64,000 nt of DNA from Cyanobacteria bacterium SZAS-4 (GCA_018266255.1 JAFEAT010000002.1:1-64000); one strand, 5' to 3'. Shown: positions 8,692 through 17,308, counted from the first letter of the stretch. Made by a program: numbers and translations. The notes: generated from the letters alone by a model not told the origin.

Positions 8692-9416
8692 GAGAGTTTC
8701 TCGTTTGGATGGATAAGCATGTAGCCCGCTGCTCGGACCGTTCGAATAAATCTTGGTGACTTCGGATCGTCGTGCAATTTTTTCCGTAGTGCTGAAACGT
8801 GCACATCTATAGAGCGATCGTAAACATCGTAGTTACGATCTCTAATTTCATTGATCAGCTCTTCTCTCGATTTCACCCGCCCACGGGAGTTTGCGAGCAC
8901 TACAAGAATGTCGAACTCGACTGGCGTTAGCGGCAGAGTTTCTTCATCAAGAAACGCTACTCGCGCACCGAGATTGATGCGCAGTGGTCCGATAACAATT
9001 TCTTGTGCGGGCTGCTCGGCACTCTCCGGCAGCGGTCGCGCCGAGCGGCGCAATACTGCCCGCAATCTCGCTAACAATTCTCGAGGCGAAGAAGTTTTTG
9101 GTAAGTAATCGTCAGCGCCTAATTCAAGCCCGACAATTCGATCAGTCTCTTCTCCCAGCGAAGTGAGCATCAATACTGGTGTGGCGATGTGTTCGCGCAA
9201 CTTCTGCAGCACTTCGAAGCCATCCATTCCTGGAAGCATTACATCTAATATGATGGCGTGCCACGAATCATCTTTGCCGACTTGCACACCTTCTGTACCG
9301 CTATGCACAGCATGCACTTCGTATCCGAATCGCGAAAGATAATCCGAAATTAAGCGACAAAATTTTTGGTCGTCATCAACGAGAAGTAAACGAGTAAGAG
9401 TATTCGGTGTTTGCAC
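8688..9416 (-). CDS. OmpR/CpxR-family response regulator
   Basis: The protein has 242 residues. The receiver domain spans residues 1-125, with acidic pocket D14-D16 (LLVDDDQ), phospho-acceptor D58 (IILDVMLPG), the conserved T/S at 85-86 and K107. The usual KP is KT here (YLPKTSSP). The C-terminal winged helix (about 145-238) has the OmpR-type ending RSIDVHVSALRKKL...RTVRAAGYML. It is a DNA-binding transcription factor activated by the coupled histidine kinase downstream. It is the first gene of the operon; the upstream 150 bases separate it from a divergent small gene. Confidence 0.95.
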   Translation of the reverse strand: MQTPNTLTRLLLVDDDQKFCRLISDYLSRFGYEVHAVHSGTEGVQVGKDDSWHAIILDVMLPGMDGFEVLQKLREHIATPVLMLTSLGEETDRIVGLELGADDYLPKTSSPRELLARLRAVLRRSARPLPESAEQPAQEIVIGPLRINLGARVAFLDEETLPLTPVEFDILVVLANSRGRVKSREELINEIRDRNYDVYDRSIDVHVSALRKKLHDDPKSPRFIRTVRAAGYMLIHPNEKLS

Positions 9417-9571
9417 AATCCCGTCCCGTGTTCCATCTTCCGCATCATATCAAGCTTTTGCGTCTTTACAAAATCTTAAAAGAAGGTGGGTTTGTCAACA
9501 TAATGCCTTTACACAGATGCTTCTTAATATGACAGTCTGCGATAGCACTTTGTGTCCGACAGACAACATCG

Positions 9572-9772
9572 GTGAACCCTTTGGCGAGATTTATTATGTG
9601 CGGACTAGCGATTCTTACCGGCGTGGTGTTATTTCCACTGGCGGGGCTTGGATTTATATTTGTTGAGCAGGAGTGCAAAGCGGCGCTCAATCAACGCCGA
9701 CAATTCAATCAACAAATCAAAGAGATGGAAGTAATCATGGCTCGTGTGCGAACGAACCTAGACTCAAATTGA
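9572..9772 (+). CDS. Small membrane-anchored coiled-coil protein
   Basis: The ORF has 66 residues from a GTG at 9572, or 58 from the ATG at 9596. The latter has a modest GCGAG upstream; the former retains a basic residue before the membrane segment. One transmembrane segment (GLAILTGVVLFPLAGLGFIF) is followed by a helical, heptad-like polar region (QRRQFNQQIKEMEVIMARVR). No family is recognised. It ends 5 bases before the convergent exported protein gene. Confidence 0.45.
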   Translation: MNPLARFIMCGLAILTGVVLFPLAGLGFIFVEQECKAALNQRRQFNQQIKEMEVIMARVRTNLDSN

Positions 9773-9777
9773 ATCCC

Positions 9778-10440
9778 CTACTGACCAGCACTGTTATTGC
9801 AATTAAACTGCGTAGGGCAAGGATGCAAGTTATTCAGTTGAATGAGCGGAGCCTGATTGCCGTTGAACAAGAAATTCCCAATTACATGGTTGGCGTTAGC
9901 TCCAAGCGAGCCAATGTGGGCGATAGTGATGGCGCTCACTTTAGTTGGTGAGGAGGGTCTCACGACATAGCGAGTGAATCCATTGTTCAGCGGAATTTGC
10001 ACAAAATCTTCGCAAGCCAGTGGCACCGTAGATGATGGCTCAGTTAAAAACATGAATACGCCAAATACTTCGTCATTGGTGCAACCGGATCCGAAAACAT
10101 CAAAGGATACTTGCGTCAGCTGCGTATTCTTCAATCCGATCCACTGAACGCCAGCGATACCGCAACTGCCATCTGTTGGAACTGTCGTCAGTATATTTAG
10201 TTGATTTGATATGTTACTGAATATAGCTGACCCGCTGCCACACTGAAAAGAGTTCATTGTGCCGATGGTACTAAATGGGTGTGGAGTGGCGCCGGGCGGG
10301 GTCTGATGAAATCCCGATTCGCCGTCTTTCTGCGAGCTGTTGCGGGCGTCGACTGCGCACACAGTTAAGGGAATGACTGCGCACAACGCAGCGGCGATTC
10401 CAAACAAAGCGCGTCCTGGGAATCGAAAATTTTCAGCCAT
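9778..10440 (-). CDS. Exported hypothetical protein, Cys-containing beta-rich
   Basis: The protein has 220 residues. The ATG at 10440 is chosen because TTGGAG lies 9 bases upstream; the in-frame TTG at 10455 is part of that Shine-Dalgarno. The signal peptide spans about residues 10-32 (ALFGIAAALCAVIPLTVCAV). The mature domain has three cysteine pairs (for example QCGSG...DGSCG, GSGCTNDE...ACEDF, HPCPTQFNC) and many small beta-strand-forming segments, suggesting a disulfide-stabilised beta-sandwich. The family is not recognised. Confidence 0.72.
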   Translation of the reverse strand: MAENFRFPGRALFGIAAALCAVIPLTVCAVDARNSSQKDGESGFHQTPPGATPHPFSTIGTMNSFQCGSGSAIFSNISNQLNILTTVPTDGSCGIAGVQWIGLKNTQLTQVSFDVFGSGCTNDEVFGVFMFLTEPSSTVPLACEDFVQIPLNNGFTRYVVRPSSPTKVSAITIAHIGSLGANANHVIGNFLFNGNQAPLIQLNNLHPCPTQFNCNNSAGQ

Positions 10441-10511
10441 GCAAAATTTCTCCAAGGGGTTCTATATTTTACCAACCCTGGAGGCATTATTTTTCACTGC
10501 GTTCAGATCGA

Positions 10512-10967
10512 CTAGTGGCTCTTAGCTGGTTCGCGATCTATCATCAAAGTGCAGCCATCAGACGTGGGAAACCCAAAAACAGGAATGATGTTGTGGATGT
10601 AAAATTCCAGCGCCAATACACCTTGCAATCTTTTGCGCACTTCTAAATATTTAGCCGATTTGTCTGTCGTTCTTTTGTCTAACTCGTTTAAGAGTTTTGC
10701 TAGTGCTGCTGCTTTCGACTCAGTCCCAGAATGATCTTTAAAGCTGTATTTGTCGAACAGTGCGATGCCCTTCTCGTAATCGCGAGCAACGCACGCATCG
10801 ATCGCTCGCTGGAGTAGTTGCTCTTTAGTCTCTTGGGGGCAAGGTCTGGCGCTTTTGGGCTCCAATCCTATCCATCGTCGCGGAGAATTTGCACTAACTT
10901 TCGCCATCGTCAGTGGACTAATCAGAACTACCAGCAAAATCAATGAATTGATAGATCTCGTGCGCAT
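10512..10967 (-). CDS. Exported hypothetical protein
   Basis: The protein has 151 residues with a signal peptide (MRTRSINSLILLVVLISPLTMAKVSA). The mature part is alpha-helical and charged (QLLQRAIDACVARDYEKGIALFDKY), resembling one TPR-like hairpin, and ends with a Cys-containing strand. The spacing to the downstream exported gene (about 70 bases, same strand) allows one transcription unit. No clear Shine-Dalgarno sequence was found. Confidence 0.62.
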   Translation of the reverse strand: MRTRSINSLILLVVLISPLTMAKVSANSPRRWIGLEPKSARPCPQETKEQLLQRAIDACVARDYEKGIALFDKYSFKDHSGTESKAAALAKLLNELDKRTTDKSAKYLEVRKRLQGVLALEFYIHNIIPVFGFPTSDGCTLMIDREPAKSH

Positions 10968-11287
10968 TTATTGAGCAACCCCTGTTTTCGGTGCACTTCT
11001 TTCTACTTTAGCCGCATCGTATGCACTGAGCCACAGGGCAAACACTGATTTTGCGGGCAGATTTGGCTCTGCCTGAAAATGCCAAGAAAATGCCAACACT
11101 CCTTGCTAAGTTAGAAAAGTAAAGAGTTTAACGGTTTTCCCCCCGCGTCAAACAGACTAGCCAGCGCCCTCCCCGGGTGTTGGCTTGTCTGCTTTTGTGC
11201 CCGCCAACTTTTGTGCGCCTGTCGACTCGAGAGAACCGTACTGAGCCTCTGGTAAACTACACAGGCAAGCGCATCGCAAAGGAATGA
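10968..11287. other. Intergenic region with a strong hairpin
   Basis: This 320-base divergent region separates the exported-protein gene (minus) from the FMN dehydrogenase gene (plus). It contains the hairpin and T-run at 11153-11196 and the Shine-Dalgarno AAAGGA at about 11279-11284. No ORF here is credible. Confidence 0.6.
11153..11196 (+). terminator. Orphan terminator-like hairpin / possible leader attenuator
   Basis: CAGACTAGCCAGCGCC pairs with GGGTGTTGGCTTGTCTG around a C-rich loop and is followed by CTTTTG. No plus-strand gene lies just upstream, so it may end a small RNA or act in the leader of the downstream dehydrogenase gene, about 92 bases before that coding sequence. Confidence 0.55.
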
Positions 11288-12400
11288 TTGCCTGTGAAAA
11301 ACTTGGAAATGCCCAACACGTCCATCAATATTTTTGACCTGGAGGCTGTGGCCAAGACCAAGTTGACGACGTTGGCGTACGATTACTATTCCAGTGGGGC
11401 TTGTGACGAAAAAACGTTGCTAGCCAATATGTCGGCCTTTCAGGACATTTGGCTGCGCCCACGCATGCTCGTCGATGTTAGCAATCGAGACATGAGCACG
11501 ACAGTTTTCGGAAAAAAAGTTTCGGCTCCGATTTTAATCGCTCCTGCCGCATTTCAGGGACTGGCGCACCTCGATGGCGAGCTTGCCACCGCTCGCGCCG
11601 CTGAAAAGTTTGGCACAACGATGATTTTAAGCACTCTTTCAAATCATTCAATTGAGGAAGTGCGTGAGGCGGCGGCTGGCAACTTGTGGTTTCAGCTTTA
11701 CGTTTACAAAGACAAAGGTGTGACCAAGAGTTTGATTGAGCGAGCAGAGAGCAGTGGATACACCGCCCTGGTACTCACTGTCGATTCCCCCTTGTTGGGG
11801 CGTCGCGAGCGTGACGTTCGAAACAAATTCAATTTGCCGGCAGGACTGGTGTGCAAAAACTTCATCGGCAATTATCTCGAACAGTTGCCTGGAGATTCTG
11901 CTGAATCGGGGCTTGCAGCTTATATTTCATCGCTGTACGACACTTCTTTGTCCTGGAAGGATCTGGCATGGTTCAAGTCGATCACCAAACTTCCAGTTCT
12001 TGTTAAAGGCATTTTGCGCGCAGATGATGCCAGGCGTGCCATCGAATACGGTGCTGACGGCATCATAGTTTCGAACCATGGTGGAAGGCAACTCGACACA
12101 ACAATTCCAACAATTCATGCGCTTCCCGAGGTCGTTGAAGCAGTTGATGAACGCGTCGAAGTTTATATGGACGGTGGCATTCGACGCGGTACGGATATTC
12201 TCAAAGCCATTGCCTTGGGTGCCCGAGCTGTTTTGATTGGCAGGCCGATGCTCTGGGGATTAGCCGTGGCTGGGCAAAGCGGAGTGCTCACCGTACTCGA
12301 CATGCTGAAATCTGAGTTCGATCTGGCAATGGCATTGAGCGGATGCCCAACCATCGCAGATATCACAACAGACTTGATTGACAAAAAATATCGTCGATAG
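11288..12400 (+). CDS. FMN-dependent 2-hydroxyacid dehydrogenase/oxidase (glycolate oxidase / lactate dehydrogenase family)
   Basis: The protein has 370 residues as drawn. The frame opens with TTG at 11288, with GTG at 11294 and ATG at 11309 as alternatives; the AAAGGA before 11284 fits either of the first two. It oxidises short (S)-2-hydroxyacids such as glycolate or lactate using FMN. Family signatures are DYYSSGACDEKTL near the start, APILIAPAAFQGLAH, the FMN-phosphate/active-site block FQLYV, TVDSPLLGRRERD, the catalytic histidine in IIVSNHGGRQLD and the barrel end VYMDGGIRRGTDILKAIALGA followed by GRPMLWGL. Length is normal for the family. Substrate cannot be assigned from sequence alone. 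It is followed 23 bases later by the cobalamin-binding-like gene on the same strand. Confidence 0.9.
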   Translation: MPVKNLEMPNTSINIFDLEAVAKTKLTTLAYDYYSSGACDEKTLLANMSAFQDIWLRPRMLVDVSNRDMSTTVFGKKVSAPILIAPAAFQGLAHLDGELATARAAEKFGTTMILSTLSNHSIEEVREAAAGNLWFQLYVYKDKGVTKSLIERAESSGYTALVLTVDSPLLGRRERDVRNKFNLPAGLVCKNFIGNYLEQLPGDSAESGLAAYISSLYDTSLSWKDLAWFKSITKLPVLVKGILRADDARRAIEYGADGIIVSNHGGRQLDTTIPTIHALPEVVEAVDERVEVYMDGGIRRGTDILKAIALGARAVLIGRPMLWGLAVAGQSGVLTVLDMLKSEFDLAMALSGCPTIADITTDLIDKKYRR

Positions 12401-12423
12401 AAATTTTAGAGGCGCTGTACAAA

Positions 12424-13371
12424 ATGACAAACAGAATCGTTTCGTTGATCGCAAGCGCCACCGAGATTGTCTACGCGTTGGGATTCGGCGACCAACTCGT
12501 TGGACGTTCGCACGAATGTGATTATCCATTGCAAGTCAAAGATTTGCCGCAGTGCACTAGTCCTAAATTCAAGACTGATGGCACAAGCTATGAAATCGAT
12601 CAACGCGTCAAAGCAATTTTGCAAGAAGCTGTGAGTGTATATCGAGTTGATGCAAAGCTTCTGGATGAACTTGCTCCATCTCACATAATTACGCAAGCTC
12701 AGTGTGAAGTGTGTGCAGTCAGTCTGAAAGATGTTGAAGCTGCCGCGTGCGAGATGATCAAATCCCACCCTCAAATTGTCTCGCTAGAACCTAATTGCCT
12801 TGAAGATATCTGGTCAGACATCGATAGAGTTGCCACGTCTTTAGGTGCCAAGCAAAAGGGCTCGGACCTTGTTCACGCTTACAAAGCACGTATGCGCGAG
12901 ATTCAAGACGCAGCGGCAAGGATAAGTTCACACGCAACAGTCGCATGCATTGAGTGGATTGAACCTTTGATGGCGGCAGGAAATTGGATGCCAGAATTGA
13001 TTGAAATGGCTGGCGGTGTCAATTTGTATGGAGAAGCCGGCAAGCACTCGCCCTGGATGACATGGGAGCAAGTCGAAAATGATGATCCCGATTTCATCGT
13101 TGTCACTCCTTGCGGTTTCGACATCAAGCGAACCCTTGAAGAAATGCATCTGCTCTCGGACAAGCCAAGCTACAAGTCGCTAAAGGCGGTAAAGGCTGAC
13201 CGAGTATATATTGCAGATGGCAATCAGTACTTCAACCGACCTGGTCCACGCGCTGTGGAATCGCTCGAAATTTTGGCTGAAATTCTCTACCCGACCCAGT
13301 TTCACTTTGGGCATGAGGGCACAGGCTGGATTAAGTATTCAACTGCTGGCCAGCCTGCATCTGCGCGCTGA
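12424..13371 (+). CDS. Cobalamin-binding / BtuF-like periplasmic-binding-fold protein, no signal peptide
   Basis: The protein has 315 residues. It shows the type-III substrate-binding fold: N-terminal RIVSLIASATEIVYALGFGDQLVG, a long connecting helix region, then a C-terminal lobe with IEPLMAAGNWMPELIEMAGG and DPDFIVVTPCGFD. These motifs match BtuF-type cobalamin/iron-chelate binding proteins. There is no signal peptide or lipobox, and no ABC permease or ATPase nearby, so it probably works in the cytoplasm or is a stand-alone binder. It contains CEVCAV cysteines. Its 3' end overlaps the convergent ruvC gene by 41 bases. Confidence 0.8.
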   Translation: MTNRIVSLIASATEIVYALGFGDQLVGRSHECDYPLQVKDLPQCTSPKFKTDGTSYEIDQRVKAILQEAVSVYRVDAKLLDELAPSHIITQAQCEVCAVSLKDVEAAACEMIKSHPQIVSLEPNCLEDIWSDIDRVATSLGAKQKGSDLVHAYKARMREIQDAAARISSHATVACIEWIEPLMAAGNWMPELIEMAGGVNLYGEAGKHSPWMTWEQVENDDPDFIVVTPCGFDIKRTLEEMHLLSDKPSYKSLKAVKADRVYIADGNQYFNRPGPRAVESLEILAEILYPTQFHFGHEGTGWIKYSTAGQPASAR

Positions 13372-13957
13372 CCGTTGTAATTGGCGACATCCTGGCATGG
13401 CAGACTGCGATGGCAAGGGCATCAGATGCGTCGTCTGGCTTGATTATTTCTGGCAAATTTAACAACTCTGCAATCATTAGTTGCACTGTATATTTCTCAG
13501 CTCGACCGTGTCCGGTGAGATGCAACTTGACCTGCATGGGCGTATATTCGTAGGTCGGAAGCCCCTGGCAGGCAGCGGCTTCGAGGATCACGCCACGGGC
13601 TTGAGCAACGGGTACGAGCGTCTTCGCATTTTTGAAAAAGAAGATTGCTTCGACCGAAACTACATCAGGATTATATTCACTGATAAGACTGAGCATATCT
13701 GTTCGTATAATAGAGAGCCGGTCACCAGTGGTGTCTCTATTTGTCGTTTTGATAATTCCGGATGCGATATAACGAAGCGACGCTTTACCGCCACCACCCA
13801 TTGATTGCACTACACCATATCCAACGGTGGCAGTTCCAGGATCTATCCCGAGAATTCGCAATCCTTGTGATTCACTGTTCAGACTAAATCGCCTTTCTAA
13901 CTCTAAGGTAAGCGTCCATAAATCACGGTTACGCAAACAAAGTGTAACATTGTCCAT
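13331..13957 (-). CDS. ruvC: Crossover junction endodeoxyribonuclease RuvC
   Basis: RuvC resolves Holliday junctions with RuvAB during recombination repair. The RNase-H-like core starts at about residue 34 with RILGIDPGTATVGYGVVQS (catalytic Asp). It continues with VSVEAIFFFKNAKT (catalytic Glu), the QARGVILEAA helix and the final acidic pair in KPDDASDALAIAVCH. The frame carries about 32 residues before the usual RuvC start. No good Shine-Dalgarno is seen at the 13957 ATG, and the only in-frame internal option at the family start is a TTG abutting AAGGA, so the start is uncertain. It is divergent from lnt with only 19 bases between the drawn starts, which also argues for a later start. Confidence 0.9.
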   Translation of the reverse strand: MDNVTLCLRNRDLWTLTLELERRFSLNSESQGLRILGIDPGTATVGYGVVQSMGGGGKASLRYIASGIIKTTNRDTTGDRLSIIRTDMLSLISEYNPDVVSVEAIFFFKNAKTLVPVAQARGVILEAAACQGLPTYEYTPMQVKLHLTGHGRAEKYTVQLMIAELLNLPEIIKPDDASDALAIAVCHARMSPITTVSAQMQAGQQLNT

Positions 13958-13976
13958 GGCATCATGAGCGACTTCA

Positions 13977-15602
13977 ATGCAAAGTAGTGAGATCCTAATC
14001 GAGAATCTCGGGCCGACAACTTCCGTGGCCTGGCTACAGCGCTTTTCGTCGTTTGAAAAATTACCGTTCGCTTTCGCCTTCGGTTGTCTGCTGGGATTGA
14101 GCAGCCCAGGCTTCGATCAGTCGTGGTTAGCCTGGATTGGCGTGGCACCACTTCTGGTACTACTGCGCGGATGCTCCACCCGAATGGAGGCATTTCTTAC
14201 CGGGTTATCTTTCGGTGTCGGTTTTTATCTGGTATCACTGAGCTGGTGCCTGGGATTATTTCCATTGCGCTGGCTCGGTCTTGACGACTGGCTCGGGGTG
14301 CAAGCTGCTGGACTTGTGTGGGCAGTAGAGTCTGTGCACGAAGCACTTTTGATCGGCGCCTTTGCGCTCATGGTTTTCTGTCTACCTCTTCGAGCTGGAT
14401 ATCTTCCGCACTTCAAAAGACCGTTCTTTCCGTATCTATTGAGTGTGCCGATACTGTGGGTGTTCCTTCAATGGACAGTGGGCACGTCTGAATTTTTTGT
14501 CGCCATGCCTGTTAATCAGCTTGCTTACTCGCAGGCGCACCAGACCCAGTTGATTCAAATCGCCAAACTTGGTGGCAGTGGATTGGTCGATTTCCTTCTC
14601 ATTCTCGCTAACTGCACTGTCGCTGAAATCTTTTTGGAATTCAGCGGTGCGGCACGACGGCTACAAGAGCGTATCGATCAAATATCTCCTAAAGCCGGTT
14701 GCTGGGTCGATGCGTTAGTGGTACTGATTCTGGTGCTCGTTGCGTGCAATTGGGGCGCAGGTCAAATCGAACAAACAGCTCTAACTACGAGACCTGGAGC
14801 GGAATCGAATTTCTACACGCAAACACCAGTAATTCCAATCGCTGTTCTTCAGGGAAATGTTTCCATCGAAGAAGACCGACTGAAGTTATCCAAACCTGTC
14901 GAAGTTGCCGATCGATATTCCAAATTAGCATCGAATTTGGGCGTACCGATAATCGCTCTGCCCGAAGGTTTGCTCAACTCTGACCAGATGACTCCGGGCA
15001 ACTTGGCTGGGCGACTGAAGGGAGTTGCCGCACGCGAGAAGAAGGAGGTTTTAGTTGGCTCGATTGAAGCGATGCGTGACGGTCGTGTAAATGGCGCGCG
15101 CTTGATCGGTGGCACTGATAAAGATAACTTGTACGTCAAACAGCGATTGGTTCCATTTGGTGAATTTGCGCCGTTGGGTCCGCTTGGTCAGCGCATTAAC
15201 GAGCGTTTGCCGCTCAGTCCTGATGTATTTTTGAAATCGAAATCGGCGCGTCCGTTGCACAGCATTTGGGGCGGAATTGGAGTGTCGATTTGTGTCGAGC
15301 TGATTTATCCTCACATAATTTCAAATGAGGTTCGGCACGGTGCGAATCTTCTGATCAACGTATCCAATCTCGGCTGGTTCCATCAGTCATTTTTGAACCG
15401 ACAGATTTTGGCGGCGGCGGTGATGCGGGCTGTTGAGAACGGAAGATTTTTTGTCCTCGCCACGAACACCGGAATCTCTGCGGTCATCGACCCCTCGGGC
15501 GTTATCACGAGCGTTTCGTACCCGAGTAAGCGAGGCGCTTTGATAGACACGGTACAATTTCTCTACGGTCATACTCCTTTTAGCAAAATGTGGTGGTTAT
15601 GA
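13977..15602 (+). CDS. lnt: Apolipoprotein N-acyltransferase
   Basis: The protein has 541 residues. It transfers the third acyl chain onto diacylglyceryl-prolipoproteins in the inner membrane, a marker of a diderm envelope. The N-terminal half is a set of hydrophobic segments (about 30-240) with the family's FGVGFYLVSLSWCLG motif. The C-terminal half is a nitrilase (CN-hydrolase) domain with the triad visible as Glu in IIALPEGLLN, Lys in YVKQRLVPFGEFAP and Cys in GVSICVELIYP, and then NVSNLGWFHQS. The stop overlaps the following DUF192 gene by 4 bases (ATGA). Confidence 0.94.
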   Translation: MQSSEILIENLGPTTSVAWLQRFSSFEKLPFAFAFGCLLGLSSPGFDQSWLAWIGVAPLLVLLRGCSTRMEAFLTGLSFGVGFYLVSLSWCLGLFPLRWLGLDDWLGVQAAGLVWAVESVHEALLIGAFALMVFCLPLRAGYLPHFKRPFFPYLLSVPILWVFLQWTVGTSEFFVAMPVNQLAYSQAHQTQLIQIAKLGGSGLVDFLLILANCTVAEIFLEFSGAARRLQERIDQISPKAGCWVDALVVLILVLVACNWGAGQIEQTALTTRPGAESNFYTQTPVIPIAVLQGNVSIEEDRLKLSKPVEVADRYSKLASNLGVPIIALPEGLLNSDQMTPGNLAGRLKGVAAREKKEVLVGSIEAMRDGRVNGARLIGGTDKDNLYVKQRLVPFGEFAPLGPLGQRINERLPLSPDVFLKSKSARPLHSIWGGIGVSICVELIYPHIISNEVRHGANLLINVSNLGWFHQSFLNRQILAAAVMRAVENGRFFVLATNTGISAVIDPSGVITSVSYPSKRGALIDTVQFLYGHTPFSKMWWL

Positions 15603-16084
15603 AACGACGCTCTAATCTGTGGTTCAGTCTCTCGCTTTCCGCGGCGATTGCGGGCGCGGCCTTGTTTTCGCCGGGCTCAGATGCTGCAGAAACGACGAAG
15701 ATGCCGATTGGAAAGATCGGAACAAACAACTTTGTCAAACTCGAGGTGGCTCAGACTGAAAAAGAGATTGAACGTGGTTTGATGTACCGCACGTCGTTGC
15801 CTGAAGATCAAGGTATGGTCTTCATCTTCTCGCCTCCACGCCCTGTAAATTTCTGGATGGCTCACTGCTTCATCTCCCTTGACATGCTTTTCGTCAAGAA
15901 CGGAAAGATCATCAAAATATTCGAGAATGTGCCTCCCTGCCACGCTCAAAACGAACGCGACTGTCCGACTTATCCAGCCGGCATGGGCATTGAAGTGTCT
16001 GAAGTTGTCGAGCTTGCAGCTGGTTATTCCAAGCGGCACAATGTAAAAGTCGGAGATCCAGTCACTTTCGACATGCCGAAATAG
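15599..16084 (+). CDS. DUF192 family exported protein
   Basis: The protein has 161 residues. ATG 15599 overlaps the lnt stop (ATGA); upstream in-frame GTGs at 15590/15593 are less likely. An N-terminal signal peptide (MKRRSNLWFSLSLSAAIAGA, cleavage near SDAAE) leads into a DUF192 domain: VEVAQTEKEIERGLMYRTSL-like opening, then MVFIFSPPRPVNFWMAHCFISLDMLFV, and a closing AGMGIEVSEVVELAAGYSKRH. The domain is widespread, often exported, and without an assigned activity. Coupling to lnt suggests an envelope role (inference). Confidence 0.88.
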   Translation: MKRRSNLWFSLSLSAAIAGAALFSPGSDAAETTKMPIGKIGTNNFVKLEVAQTEKEIERGLMYRTSLPEDQGMVFIFSPPRPVNFWMAHCFISLDMLFVKNGKIIKIFENVPPCHAQNERDCPTYPAGMGIEVSEVVELAAGYSKRHNVKVGDPVTFDMPK

Positions 16085-16092
16085 GAGGCAGT

Positions 16093-16842
16093 TTGACCTC
16101 TGGAATAGAAACATCTGTCGAGAAAAATGTTGGATACATAAGGCTCAACCGCCCAGACCAGCATAATGCGATCAGCAAAGAAATGTGGTTGGCAATACCA
16201 CAGGCGATGACTACGCTGAAAAATGCAGGCGCCCGTTGCATCGTTGTTCATGGTGAGGGCGACGATTTTTCTTCGGGTGCTAACACCGCAGAAGCCGCGC
16301 AACTGAAGACCTACGATGAAGCAAGTCATTTATGGCATGCCATCCGCGATTCTTTGCATGCGGTCTGGAATTTTGAGATTCCAACTATCGCGATGATTCA
16401 TGGTGTATGTTTTGGAGGCGGTTGTCTGCTTGCCAGCGCCTGCGATCTGCGTGTCGCGTCAGATGAGTCTATGTTCGCAATTCCAGTCGCATGGCTGGGT
16501 CTAACGCTTGATGATATGACTATGATGCGTCTCGTTACGCTTGTCGGACAAGCGAACGCTAAAAAGCTGCTGCTCACTGGCGATTCAATAAACAGTGCGG
16601 AAGCTCATCGTATCGGTTTGATAAACACTGTCGTGCCGCTCAGCAGCTTGCGTTCCACGGCTGACGGATTGGCAAGGCGAATAACATCCAACGTTCCGTT
16701 TTCAGTTGCCTCGTGTAAGCAAGCTATCAATCGCATTATGTGCGAGCAACCGCTGTGCCCTGACGATAACGACAAAGAAGTCGTTTCAGCTTTTATCAGT
16801 GAAGCTTTTCAGGACAAAGTAAAACGCAAGCGGCCAACTTGA
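16093..16842 (+). CDS. Enoyl-CoA hydratase/isomerase (crotonase) family protein, atypical active site
   Basis: The protein has 249 residues with a TTG start 4 bases after a strong AGGAGG. The crotonase fold is clear: GYIRLNRPDQHNAIS, the oxyanion-hole glycines in MIHGVCFGGGCLLASACDLR, and the trimer region KLLLTGDSINSAEAHRIGLIN. Classical hydratases carry two catalytic glutamates, the first in a PE motif after the AS.xxxF segment and the second in a GxxPGxGG loop. Here those positions read FAIPVAWLGLTLDD, so both are absent. A hydrolase, isomerase or non-hydratase role is more likely than enoyl-CoA hydration. It follows the DUF192 gene by 8 bases. Confidence 0.85.
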   Translation: MTSGIETSVEKNVGYIRLNRPDQHNAISKEMWLAIPQAMTTLKNAGARCIVVHGEGDDFSSGANTAEAAQLKTYDEASHLWHAIRDSLHAVWNFEIPTIAMIHGVCFGGGCLLASACDLRVASDESMFAIPVAWLGLTLDDMTMMRLVTLVGQANAKKLLLTGDSINSAEAHRIGLINTVVPLSSLRSTADGLARRITSNVPFSVASCKQAINRIMCEQPLCPDDNDKEVVSAFISEAFQDKVKRKRPT

Positions 16843-16912
16843 TTTTTCATTTCATGTTTTGAATTGGCTTGTGTTCTATGATCCCATCTTCAAGTTTTGG
16901 GAGGGCTATTAA

Positions 16913-17308
16913 ATGCCTGTTAAAGCTAACGTCAAAATTTCAGAGCTGAGCCATGTGATCGTCTATGTCCATGACGCAAAAGCCGCGATACCATTTTACA
17001 AAGATGTGCTGGGAATGACAGTCAAAGTCGACGACGATGGTTGGGTTGAATTCGAAACTGGTGCGACCACATTCTGTTTGCACAGCAACAAAGAATCTAG
17101 CGGCGAGCGCATGCACGGTCAGCCACTGCCAGTATTTACCGTGGATGATTTTTACGGGACAGTCGAATCATTAAAGGCTGCAGGCGTCAAAATCTTTAAA
17201 GAGCCGGTTCAAGTGTGCGAAGCTGGTCCTGGAAAAGTAGGTATGTCCATCGAGTTCAAAGATCCTGATGGAAATGCACTTTCAGTGTTTGGTTACGTCT
17301 CCAAATAG
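16913..17308 (+). CDS. VOC-fold (glyoxalase/bleomycin resistance) protein
   Basis: The protein has 131 residues with GGGAGG upstream of the ATG. Two beta-alpha-beta-beta-beta halves are visible: ISELSHVIVYVHDAKAAIPFYKDVLGM then WVEFETGATTFCLH; and PVFTVDDFYGTVESLKAAGV then MSIEFKDPDGNALSVFGYV. The His and Glu metal ligands of each half (SHVIVYV, IEFKDPDGN) are present, so it can bind a metal. The substrate cannot be assigned. It is the last gene before a strong terminator. Confidence 0.88.
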   Translation: MPVKANVKISELSHVIVYVHDAKAAIPFYKDVLGMTVKVDDDGWVEFETGATTFCLHSNKESSGERMHGQPLPVFTVDDFYGTVESLKAAGVKIFKEPVQVCEAGPGKVGMSIEFKDPDGNALSVFGYVSK

